In this document: positions 57,596 to 64,000 of the stretch, piece by piece
Layout of the letters: every line of letters begins with the position of its first letter
Numbering within the stretch: the first letter of the stretch is position 1
NCBI GenBank assembly: GCA_900315665.1
Contig: OMZX01000026.1
Span: 23,784-87,783, forward strand
Direction: 5' to 3'
DNA: 64,000 nucleotides
Source of the DNA: an uncultured Eubacteriales bacterium
GTDB lineage: Bacteria; Bacillota; Clostridia; Lachnospirales; Lachnospiraceae
Translations under genes and position numbers: made by a program
The notes under the pieces: generated by a model
Seen by the model: only the letters and a program-made list of their open reading frames with translations
Told to the model about the DNA's origin: nothing
The model's database searches: none

Positions 57596-57957
57596 TGGTT
57601 CTACCACCTTTTCTAGACTTTACATGGAACCACGTGTTTGCACTTCGTTGTGCTCGAATTATTATACTTTTGACGTGAATCACGAACACTTATTATCTTT
57701 TTCTTAATAGATGTATATCATATTTTTATAGCACTTACAACAAAAATTTCATTGCTGTTTTTTTAATACTTATATTTTATGTAATAATGTCCTTGTGATT
57801 TGTGATAAAATATTGGAAGTAGCACGGAAAAGTAATTAATCAGAATAACAAAATATAAGCCATTTCGCGGTAAAAATTCGGCTTGTCATTTGATAAATCG
57901 TCCGATAATATTAGATGGTAGCACGGACTATCGTGCAATGGATAAAAGGAAGTAGCT
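57596..57957. other. AT-rich divergent gap
   Basis: Holds two copies of AGCACGGA (57821 and 57920) and a small hairpin GCACG-N6-CGTGC at 57921-57936, just before the ribosome site of the next gene. These may be regulator sites. No gene seen. Confidence 0.4.
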
Positions 57958-58317
57958 ATGGCAAAATTCAGAACATATAAAAATGGTATCACGGGTTTAC
58001 GGTATCAAGGCTATTTTATTGTCTCTAATGAAGCAAATCCGGATAAATTTGATATCATTGATGAAAATCATTATCCGCTTGTCCAACTTTATGATTCGAT
58101 TGAGGAGTGCAAGTGGTATCTTGATAAATACACTGCGACACCGGAACAAAAAGAAATGATCGAACAGCTTGCAACGATGGAAATTTATGAGTTAAACCAT
58201 CGCATGATGGAGCTTTTTCGCAAAAACGAAGGAAAGAGAATGGATAAAGCCACACGGCATGAACTGGATATCGTCACGACAGTTCGAAACAGAAAAGTTA
58301 GTGATAAGCCTTTATGA
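57958..58317 (+). CDS. Small protein of unknown function
   Basis: 119 residues, cytoplasmic. The first half (RTYKNGITGLRYQGYFIVSNEANPDKFDIIDENHYPLVQLYDSIEECKWYLDKYT) looks like a small alpha-beta domain with an N-terminal beta hairpin; the second half is helical and charged. I cannot place it in a family. AAAAGGAAG precedes the ATG and the coding pattern is convincing. Confidence 0.75.
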   Translation: MAKFRTYKNGITGLRYQGYFIVSNEANPDKFDIIDENHYPLVQLYDSIEECKWYLDKYTATPEQKEMIEQLATMEIYELNHRMMELFRKNEGKRMDKATRHELDIVTTVRNRKVSDKPL

Positions 58318-58530
58318 GTTAAATTAAGAGAAGTCGGCAATTAAACTTTGTAATTTGATTTGGAAAAGTGAGTGACAATCCGTTGCATTTTTAAACGAGT
58401 AAAGCTTAATCACACCTCTTTATAATTCAGAAAAAAGGTGTATAATGCGCTTATAAATCAAAGATTGATTTACAAAAATGACGCAATATTTAAGTTTTAA
58501 TTCTGATATTTATAAAGGGGAAGAGTATAT

Positions 58531-58764
58531 ATGGCTTTTAAGAAAATTATTAAGATTCAGCCGTCTGACATTGAGACATTTGTAAATCTGGCACATAATT
58601 GTGAATTTGATATAGATGTTGCCGAAATCGATAAAGAACGTCTTACAATCGATGGAAAATCGATACTTGGCGTTCTGAATCTTGATCTTAAGAAAGCCCT
58701 GATTGTTTCTTGTAACGGTGAAGACGAGGAGTTCTCTCGCTTTATGGAGGAGCACGCCGCGTAG
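58531..58764 (+). CDS. HPr-like protein lacking the phosphorylated His
   Basis: 77 residues with HPr-fold spacing (KIIKIQPSDIETFVNLAHNCEFDIDV, then DGKSILGVLNLDLKKALIVSCNG with the HPr-type KSILGVL helix). The HAR active site of true HPr is replaced by IETFV, and the region of the regulatory Ser46 is KSILG, so Ser may remain. Similar His-less HPr-like proteins occur in Lachnospiraceae; a regulatory Crh-like role is possible. AAGGGGAAGAG precedes the ATG. A terminator follows. Confidence 0.8.
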   Translation: MAFKKIIKIQPSDIETFVNLAHNCEFDIDVAEIDKERLTIDGKSILGVLNLDLKKALIVSCNGEDEEFSRFMEEHAA

Positions 58765-58790
58765 TCTGAGACGGTAGATTTTGATTTTTT

Positions 58791-58828
58791 AAATATACAT
58801 TGCCTTTATGGTAATGTATATTTTTTTA
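58791..58828 (+). terminator. Terminator after the HPr-like gene
   Basis: A perfect 11-bp AT-rich stem AAATATACATT/AATGTATATTT, 11-base loop, then a T-run. Confidence 0.85.
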
Positions 58829-58892
58829 ATAAAGCGAATACTTTTTATATACTATTCGCCAATCGATGTGCTAAAATATTAGTTGATAAGGC

Positions 58893-58978
58893 CCTCTTTG
58901 GTGTAATGCTAAAGAGGTTTGATGAGAAATTTAGAATTTCAGGTATTTTCCGATGATTAGACCCATCGTGGAAGATAC
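58893..58978 (+). promoter_or_regulatory. Structured leader of the molybdenum operon
   Basis: Three hairpins in series: CCTCTTT/AAAGAGG (58893-58917), GAAATT/AATTTC (58925-58939), and a 13-pair stem with a two-base bulge (58943-58955 with 58964-58978). The last ends 14 bases before the first gene. It does not match the Moco riboswitch consensus I know, but the position suggests a regulatory RNA. Confidence 0.5.
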
Positions 58979-58992
58979 AGATTGGAGCCGGA

Positions 58993-59991
58993 ATGCATAT
59001 TGGCGCTGTTATCGTAGCAGCGGGAATGTCTACCAGGATGAAAGACTTTAAGCAACTCATGAAGCTTGGAGATATGTCTTTTAGCGAGAGAGTTATTACG
59101 AACTTTCAAAGAGCTGGTGTAAAAGACATTGTCATGGTAACCGGATATCGTAATGAAGAAGTGGAGAAAGCCCTAAAAGGTACCGGAATTGCTTTTCTTC
59201 TCAATCCTGATTACGCTACTACGCGGATGTTTGAATCCGCAAAAATAGGCCTTCGATATCTTAGCGACCGCTGTGACTTCATTTTCTTCTGTCCTGTGGA
59301 TGTGCCTTTTTTTACTATGGAAACAGTAAAGAGAGAAATGGACACTGCTGAAGAAGCAGATGTGATCGTTCCTTACTGCCATGAAAGGCCTGGTCATCCT
59401 ATTCTTCTTAGTAAAAGAGCGGTCCAGTATATTCTTTCTTATCAGGGAGGCCATGGTATGCGCGGCGCCTATGATGCGTTTGCCAATGACCACATCGGTA
59501 CGCTTGCCCGCGTATATGTTGACGACGCTGGGGCAGTAATGGATGCAGATACTAAGGATGATTATGAAAATCTTCTTAAACTTCATAGCGCCAGACTGTT
59601 AAGACCTGAAATTAGACTTCGTATCTGCAAGGAAAAGCCGTTTTTTGGCCCTGGAACTGTTACGCTTTTAAGACAGATTCAGACAACAGGAAATGTACGG
59701 GAGGCTTGTGAACGCTGCAATATGTCATATAGCAAGGGCTGGCAGATTATTCACAGCTGTGAGGATGAGCTTCAGTACAATGTTGTCGAACGAGAACAAG
59801 GCGGGAGAGAAGGCGGCAGCTCAAGACTTACAAAGCATGGGCAGGAGCTGATTCGTTTATATGAAACGCTTGAGAGGGATATAAATGAATATGCGAATAA
59901 ACGGTTTAATGAGATTTTCCTTCATGGCGAATGGCTGAAGAAAAAAGACTCTGGCGGAGATGGCGGCAGTGCATCCGACCGTAGCGCATAA
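58993..59991 (+). CDS. MocA-type cytidylyltransferase fused to a ModE-like DNA-binding domain
   Basis: 332 residues. Residues 1-195 are a MobA/MocA-type nucleotidyltransferase (VIVAAGMSTRM at 7-16, FFCPVDVPFF around 98-107, RPGHPILLSK). Residues about 205-300 are a ModE-type winged helix (LLRQIQTTGNVREACERCNMSYSKGWQIIHSCEDEL, then the wing ERE-QGGREGGSSRLT). MocA makes the cytidine form of molybdenum cofactor; ModE senses molybdate through TOBE domains, absent here. GGAG precedes the ATG. First gene of a five-gene operon with molybdate uptake. Confidence 0.9.
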   Translation: MHIGAVIVAAGMSTRMKDFKQLMKLGDMSFSERVITNFQRAGVKDIVMVTGYRNEEVEKALKGTGIAFLLNPDYATTRMFESAKIGLRYLSDRCDFIFFCPVDVPFFTMETVKREMDTAEEADVIVPYCHERPGHPILLSKRAVQYILSYQGGHGMRGAYDAFANDHIGTLARVYVDDAGAVMDADTKDDYENLLKLHSARLLRPEIRLRICKEKPFFGPGTVTLLRQIQTTGNVREACERCNMSYSKGWQIIHSCEDELQYNVVEREQGGREGGSSRLTKHGQELIRLYETLERDINEYANKRFNEIFLHGEWLKKKDSGGDGGSASDRSA

Positions 59992-60007
59992 TTTTTAGGA
60001 GGTTTTT

Positions 60008-61048
60008 ATGAAGTTAATGAAAACAGAAGATGCTGTCGGACAGATGCTTTGCCAGGACATTACGCAGATCATTAAAGACGTAAAGAAAGGCCCTGTATTT
60101 CGAAAAGGCCACATTATTACAGAGGAAGACGTCCCGGTACTTCTTTCGGTTGGAAAGGACCATGTCTACATTTGGGAAATGAATGAAAGCATGATGCATG
60201 AGAATGATGGGGCGCTTGTTCTGTATAATTTATGCAAAAATGAACATCTTACAAGAACAGAAGATATCAAAGAAGGAAAAGTTGAACTGATTGCAGAAAC
60301 GGATGGACTTTTGAAGATTGATACGGAGCGTCTTCATAAAGTCAATGCCTATGGAGAGGTGATGATTGCATCGATTCATAATAATTTTCCTGTAAAAGCC
60401 GGGCAGCGTGTAGCAGGTATGCGTATTATTCCACTTATTATTGAAAAGAATAAGATGGAAGGACTCAAGAGAGAAATAGGACCTGAACCGCTTTTTACGC
60501 TTCTTCCGTATCAGAAGAAAAAGGTAGGCATTGTAACAACGGGTAATGAAGTCTACTATGGCCGGATTCAGGATACGTTTACGCCGGTTGTAAAGTCAAA
60601 AGTGGAAGGCTTTGGATCGGAAGTGATTGCACATGAGGTGAGTTCGGATGATCCGGAGATGGAGATTCAATGCATACAAAGGGTACTCTCCAAGGGGGCG
60701 GATTTTGTGCTCTGCACGGGAGGCATGAGTGTTGATCCTGATGATAAGACACCATATGCGATCAGAAAAACCTCGGACCGCGTTGTTGCATATGGGTCAC
60801 CTGTCCTACCGGGAGCGATGTTCATGCTTGCCTATAAAGGGTTGCATGATGAAATTCCGATGATTGGACTTCCGGGATGTGTGATGTACGAAAAACGTAC
60901 AGTATTTGATCTTGTATTGCCTCGGGTTTTAGCGGGAGAAATCCTTACAAAAGAGGATATCGACCGAATGGGTGTCGGAGGCTACTGTATGCATTGTCCA
61001 ACCTGTATTTTCCCGAACTGTGCCTTTGCAACGGCCGGATCGGTATAA
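60008..61048 (+). CDS. Molybdopterin-binding protein (MoeA-like fragment)
   Basis: 346 residues. It carries the MoCF_biosynth core (KVGIVTTGNEVYYGRIQDTFTPVV and FVLCTGGMSVDPDDKTPYAI), then PGCVMYEKRTVFDLVLPRVLAGE, and ends in a Cys-rich tail (CMHCPTCIFPNC). It lacks MoeA domains I and IV, as in the molybdopterin-binding proteins tied to selenium-dependent molybdenum hydroxylases. AGGAGG precedes the ATG, 16 bases after the MocA-ModE gene, so the pair is co-transcribed. Probably handles or inserts molybdenum cofactor. Confidence 0.87.
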   Translation: MKLMKTEDAVGQMLCQDITQIIKDVKKGPVFRKGHIITEEDVPVLLSVGKDHVYIWEMNESMMHENDGALVLYNLCKNEHLTRTEDIKEGKVELIAETDGLLKIDTERLHKVNAYGEVMIASIHNNFPVKAGQRVAGMRIIPLIIEKNKMEGLKREIGPEPLFTLLPYQKKKVGIVTTGNEVYYGRIQDTFTPVVKSKVEGFGSEVIAHEVSSDDPEMEIQCIQRVLSKGADFVLCTGGMSVDPDDKTPYAIRKTSDRVVAYGSPVLPGAMFMLAYKGLHDEIPMIGLPGCVMYEKRTVFDLVLPRVLAGEILTKEDIDRMGVGGYCMHCPTCIFPNCAFATAGSV

Positions 61049-61075
61049 ATGATTAATTTTTAGGATGGAAATAAC

Positions 61076-62038
61076 ATGAAACGTATTAAGAAAAAGGGAA
61101 GTGCAATTGTGATGTCGGCAGCAATGCTTCTTGGCCTCGCAGCCTGTGGCGGCAGCTCTACGGCAACCGCAGCAGCTACAGAAGCTACGACAGCGCCTGC
61201 GACAACAACAGCGCCTGCGACAACGGCACCAGCAGAAACGACTGTACCAGCTACAGAAGCCACAACGGATGCCGAATCTAAAGAAGAAACGGAAATTCAG
61301 GTATTTATCGCAGCATCACTTCAGAAATCCATGGAGAAAATTGCAGAGCTCTATAATGAACAGCATCCAGAGGTTAAGATTACGTTTAATGCTGATTCTT
61401 CTGGTAAGCTGCTCGCCCAGATTGAGGAGGGCTATGCCTGCGACGTATTTTTCTCTGCAGCGCAGAAGCAGATGAATACGCTTGAAAAGGATGACGGCCT
61501 TGTCGTAGATGACACGAGAAAGGATGTTCTTAACAATCAGGTTTGTGTGATTACGAGAAAAGACTCGGGCACAAAGGTGACAGGACTTTCTGACATTAAG
61601 AATGCTTCCTCCATCGCTTTAGCGGATGGATCTGTTCCTGTAGGCAAGTATACCAGACAGGCCATGGTCAATGCTGGTATGCTTGGAAAGGTCGATGATG
61701 TTTCAAGGATCACAACTGAGGAGGTTTCTGAACAGCTTGGCGGTGTCGAGATTTCCGAGCAGTCCAATGTGTCAAAGGTTCTCGCAGCCGTCGTAGAGGG
61801 ATCATGTGAGGTTGGTACGACCTATTATTCGGATACCTATGGATATGAAGATCAGGTTAAAATTCTAGAAAAGATTTCTTATGATCTGACAGGTAATGTT
61901 ATTTATCCAATCTGTCAGGTTAAAAATGATGAGGCAGATGATGCTGAGAAGGCGGCTGCTCTTGATTTTGTGAACTTTGTAACATCTGATGAAGCAAAGA
62001 AGGTATTTGATTCCTTCTATTTTGACACAAATGTCTAA
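61076..62038 (+). CDS. modA: Molybdate-binding lipoprotein
   Basis: 320 residues. Signal peptide and lipobox with Cys24 (LAACGG), a Thr/Ala/Pro-rich linker to about 78, then the ModA domain: QVFIAASLQKSMEKIAELYNEQHPEVKITFNADSSGKLLAQIEEG, CDVFFSAAQKQM, and ALADGSVPVGKYTRQAM. The Ser in AASL and ADSSG are the usual oxyanion contacts. Tungstate versus molybdate cannot be told. It overlaps modB by eight bases. Confidence 0.93.
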   Translation: MKRIKKKGSAIVMSAAMLLGLAACGGSSTATAAATEATTAPATTTAPATTAPAETTVPATEATTDAESKEETEIQVFIAASLQKSMEKIAELYNEQHPEVKITFNADSSGKLLAQIEEGYACDVFFSAAQKQMNTLEKDDGLVVDDTRKDVLNNQVCVITRKDSGTKVTGLSDIKNASSIALADGSVPVGKYTRQAMVNAGMLGKVDDVSRITTEEVSEQLGGVEISEQSNVSKVLAAVVEGSCEVGTTYYSDTYGYEDQVKILEKISYDLTGNVIYPICQVKNDEADDAEKAAALDFVNFVTSDEAKKVFDSFYFDTNV

Positions 62039-62729
62039 AGAATTTTTAATGAGTCTTGATTGGAGCCCGCTCTGGATTTCACTAAAAACCGGTATTGTAG
62101 CAACCATAGTTTGCTTTTTTCTTGGTATTTTTGCAGCAAGAAAAATATTGAAGGCCAGAGAACCCTTTCGAAGTATTGTGGATGGCATATTGACACTGCC
62201 AATGGTTTTGCCGCCGACGGTCGCCGGTTTCTTTCTATTGCTTATTTTTTCAAGACGTCGAGCGTTCGGCATTTTTCTTTGGGATGCGTTTCACCTTAAA
62301 GTTGTGCAGAGCTGGCTCGGCTGCATCATTGCGGCTTCCGTTATTTCTTTTCCACTTATGTATAAGAACGCGAGGGCAGCCTTTGAGCTGATTGATGAAA
62401 ACCTTGTATATGCGGGACGCACACTAGGCATGTCTGATTTCAGCATTTTTTGGAAAATCATCATGCCTACGGCAGGCCCTGGTATAGCGAGCGGTACCAT
62501 TCTTACCTTTGCGCGTGCACTGGGCGAATATGGAGCGACATCAATGCTTGCTGGTAATATCCCGGGAAAGACAGCTACAATATCACAGCGTATCGCGATG
62601 GTGATTCAGGATCAGGATTATATGACTGCTGGCATATGGGTGACAATAGTTCTTCTGATTGCACTTATAGCGATGGTACTGATGAACGTAATTTCTAGCA
62701 AAAAGTCTACAAGAAAGGTGCGGTGGTGA
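62031..62729 (+). CDS. modB: Molybdate ABC transporter permease
   Basis: 232 residues with five to six membrane segments and the EAA loop region YAGRTLGMSDFSIFWKIIMPTAGPGIASG, followed by ALGEYGATSMLAGNIPGKTATIS, the ModB/CysT signature. The start inside modA is taken to be translationally coupled; a second ATG at 62049 lacks a better ribosome site. GTG/ATG of modC follows within two bases. Confidence 0.92.
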   Translation: MSKEFLMSLDWSPLWISLKTGIVATIVCFFLGIFAARKILKAREPFRSIVDGILTLPMVLPPTVAGFFLLLIFSRRRAFGIFLWDAFHLKVVQSWLGCIIAASVISFPLMYKNARAAFELIDENLVYAGRTLGMSDFSIFWKIIMPTAGPGIASGTILTFARALGEYGATSMLAGNIPGKTATISQRIAMVIQDQDYMTAGIWVTIVLLIALIAMVLMNVISSKKSTRKVRW

Positions 62730-62731
62730 AC

Positions 62732-63790
62732 ATGGGCATTTCAGTCGATGTGGAACGCTCACTACAGGGCTTTTCTCTTCATATCGAATTTTCAGAGGCA
62801 GGTAAAAGAATCGGTATTCTGGGGGCTTCGGGTTCCGGCAAGAGCATGACATTAAAAATGATTGCAGGGATCGTAAATCCTGACAAAGGAAAAATCGTTT
62901 TTGATGGGACAACATTTTATGATTCTGAACAAAAAATTAATGTAAAACCACAAAAAAGGGAAGTCGGTTATCTTTTCCAAAATTATGCATTGTTTCCGAA
63001 TATGACCGTCCTTGAAAATGTGGGCGCCGGTATCCAAGGCGATAAAAAGAAAAAACTAGAGCTGTCAGAACGAGTGCTCAAAAAATTTCAGCTTGTTGCA
63101 CTAAAGGACAGATATCCGTCTGAACTTTCCGGAGGACAGCAACAAAGAGTAGCGCTGGCCAGAATCATGGCATACTCTCCGAAGGTTATTCTTCTCGACG
63201 AGCCTTTCTCTGCTTTGGATGCATATCTGAAAGACAAAATGCAGGAAGAACTGATGGAAATGCTATCAGATTATCAAGGGACGGTTATTATGGTCTCTCA
63301 TTCAAGGGATGAGATATATTGCTTTAGTGATAGACTTCTGATTGTGGATGATGGACGCGTCATCAGCCACGGCTCTACAAAAGGAATTTTTGCAGAACCA
63401 GATACCATGATCGCCGCAAGACTAGCCGGGTGTAAAAATATATCAAGAGCAGATATTATTAATGCACACACATTACATGCGGTTGATTGGGGCATCGATA
63501 TAACATTAAAAAACAAAATCCCGAATAATACGCACTATGTCGGCTTCAGAGCGCATCAGTTCGAACCGATATGGGGCAAAAGGGAAGAAAATTGTATTAA
63601 ATGTAAACTTTATTCTAAAGCGGAACTTCAGTTCGAAAGGAACTACTATCTTTTACCGGAAACACTTGAGGAAAACCATGATAAGCTTTTATGCTGGTTT
63701 GTACAAAGAGCCTGCTGGGATAAAATAGATACCAAAGGTATGCCTGATTATCTTAAACTCCATGAAAGAGATTTGCTTCTGCTTCAATAA
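62732..63790 (+). CDS. modC: Molybdate ABC transporter ATP-binding protein
   Basis: 352 residues. Walker A GASGSGKSM (Met where Thr is usual), signature LSGGQQQRVALAR, Walker B VILLDEPFSALD, and a C-terminal extension (about 230-352) in the place of a TOBE domain, which looks divergent. It powers ModB. The ATG at 62732 follows GGTGG. Last gene of the operon; the rrn promoter follows 91 bases later. Confidence 0.92.
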   Translation: MGISVDVERSLQGFSLHIEFSEAGKRIGILGASGSGKSMTLKMIAGIVNPDKGKIVFDGTTFYDSEQKINVKPQKREVGYLFQNYALFPNMTVLENVGAGIQGDKKKKLELSERVLKKFQLVALKDRYPSELSGGQQQRVALARIMAYSPKVILLDEPFSALDAYLKDKMQEELMEMLSDYQGTVIMVSHSRDEIYCFSDRLLIVDDGRVISHGSTKGIFAEPDTMIAARLAGCKNISRADIINAHTLHAVDWGIDITLKNKIPNNTHYVGFRAHQFEPIWGKREENCIKCKLYSKAELQFERNYYLLPETLEENHDKLLCWFVQRACWDKIDTKGMPDYLKLHERDLLLLQ

Positions 63791-63850
63791 GCAGGAATCT
63801 TACTAAAGGGATACATAAGATGATAAAAGATCTCCTGGAAAAATAGGTGG

Positions 63851-64000
63851 AAAATTTTTTAAAAAATTTTCGAAAAAGTCTTGACTTTAGAATTTTCATT
63901 CTGTACTATAGGCAAGCTGTCTCGCGAGAGAGAGCAAAGAACCTTGAAAATCAAAGATCGAATAATACACAGACCCTGAAGATTCTTTTAATTAAGATTT
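63851..64000 (+). promoter_or_regulatory. Strong promoter and leader of a likely rRNA operon
   Basis: An AT-tract UP element (63851-63877), TTGACT at 63881, a 17-base spacer, and TACTAT at 63904. The leader contains CTTGAAAATC and AGACC-like boxes and small hairpins (CTCTCGCGAGAGAG at 63920-63933) as in rrn leaders of clostridia. The 16S gene would begin just right of the window. Confidence 0.65.

Noticed and set aside
58878-58992. Moco riboswitch before the MocA-ModE gene
   Set aside because: The known Moco RNA core and stem order are not visible; only generic hairpins remain, reported as a structured leader.
1-64000. tRNA genes, CRISPR arrays, prophage or intact insertion sequences
   Set aside because: No cloverleaf with T-loop consensus, no regularly spaced repeats and no transposase or integrase reading frames were found.

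Overview
The window reads as chromosome of a low-to-mid GC anaerobic Firmicute, most likely a Lachnospiraceae-type clostridium. The grounds are purine-rich Shine-Dalgarno sites before almost every gene, lipoproteins with long Ala/Thr-rich linkers after the lipobox, TRAP uptake next to hexuronate genes, a THF riboswitch before a folate ECF S-component, an HPr-like protein without the active-site His, and a selenium/molybdenum-type cofactor cluster. I cannot name a genus. No tRNA, CRISPR, phage or intact IS was seen. The right edge carries a strong promoter and leader of rRNA-operon type.

Layout. 1-0.9 kb: the 3' end of an lrgB-like gene and a VOC protein. 1.0-5.0 kb: hexuronate catabolism, a GntR/FCD regulator divergent from uxuA and uxuB, with a repeated putative operator. 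5.1-7.0 kb: an AAA/DUF4143 ATPase and a decayed stretch. 7.0-12.0 kb: glycogen phosphorylase, an AraC regulator, an HD protein and a C_GCAxxG_C_C protein. 12.0-12.7 kb: a RelBE-type toxin-antitoxin pair. 12.9-18.3 kb: metNIQ, an aminotransferase and an L-2-hydroxyisocaproate dehydrogenase-like enzyme. 18.4-24.1 kb: a glcD remnant, a flavin-type protein, PPK2, an NhaC-type antiporter and PPK1. 24.5-27.7 kb: THF riboswitch, folT, then an ATP-grasp/Mur-ligase gene pair. 27.8-29.3 kb: a YoeB-type toxin-antitoxin pair and a frame-disrupted 8-oxoguanine glycosylase. 29.6-31.2 kb: a HAD phosphatase and an SGNH hydrolase.

31.2-42.7 kb is a large sugar-acid island. It holds a LacI regulator, an SDR and an enolase-superfamily dehydratase on one side, and a TRAP transporter (dctP-dctQ-dctM), an RraA-like protein, a split UxaA-type dehydratase, a second SDR and uxaC on the other. 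Three AAAACGTTTT operators lie in the divergent control region. uxaC (glucuronate to fructuronate) links functionally to uxuB and uxuA at the left end.

42.8-57 kb: an Amt-PII fusion behind a promoter and terminator-like leader hairpin, a SprA-like putative metalloprotease, an MBL hydrolase, a heterodimeric ABC exporter, a YugP-type metallopeptidase, ldh, YbaK, a CheY/CheX-like pair, a phosphoribosyltransferase and an O-acetylhomoserine sulfhydrylase. 57-64 kb: a MarR regulator, an unknown protein, the degenerate HPr, then a molybdenum operon (MocA-ModE fusion, molybdopterin-binding protein, modABC) and the rrn promoter.

The least ordinary item is the CheX-like protein at 53.85-54.73 kb. Its N-terminus is four tandem repeats of 24 residues with 5-residue spacers, the architecture of c-di-GMP-binding MshEN domains, and it sits directly behind a stand-alone receiver protein. 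Also of note are the folT leader with a readable expression platform, the ATP-grasp/Mur-ligase pair behind it, the Amt-PII fusion lacking the uridylylation Tyr, and the MocA-ModE fusion with a structured leader. All function calls come from reading motifs by eye; no searches were run.
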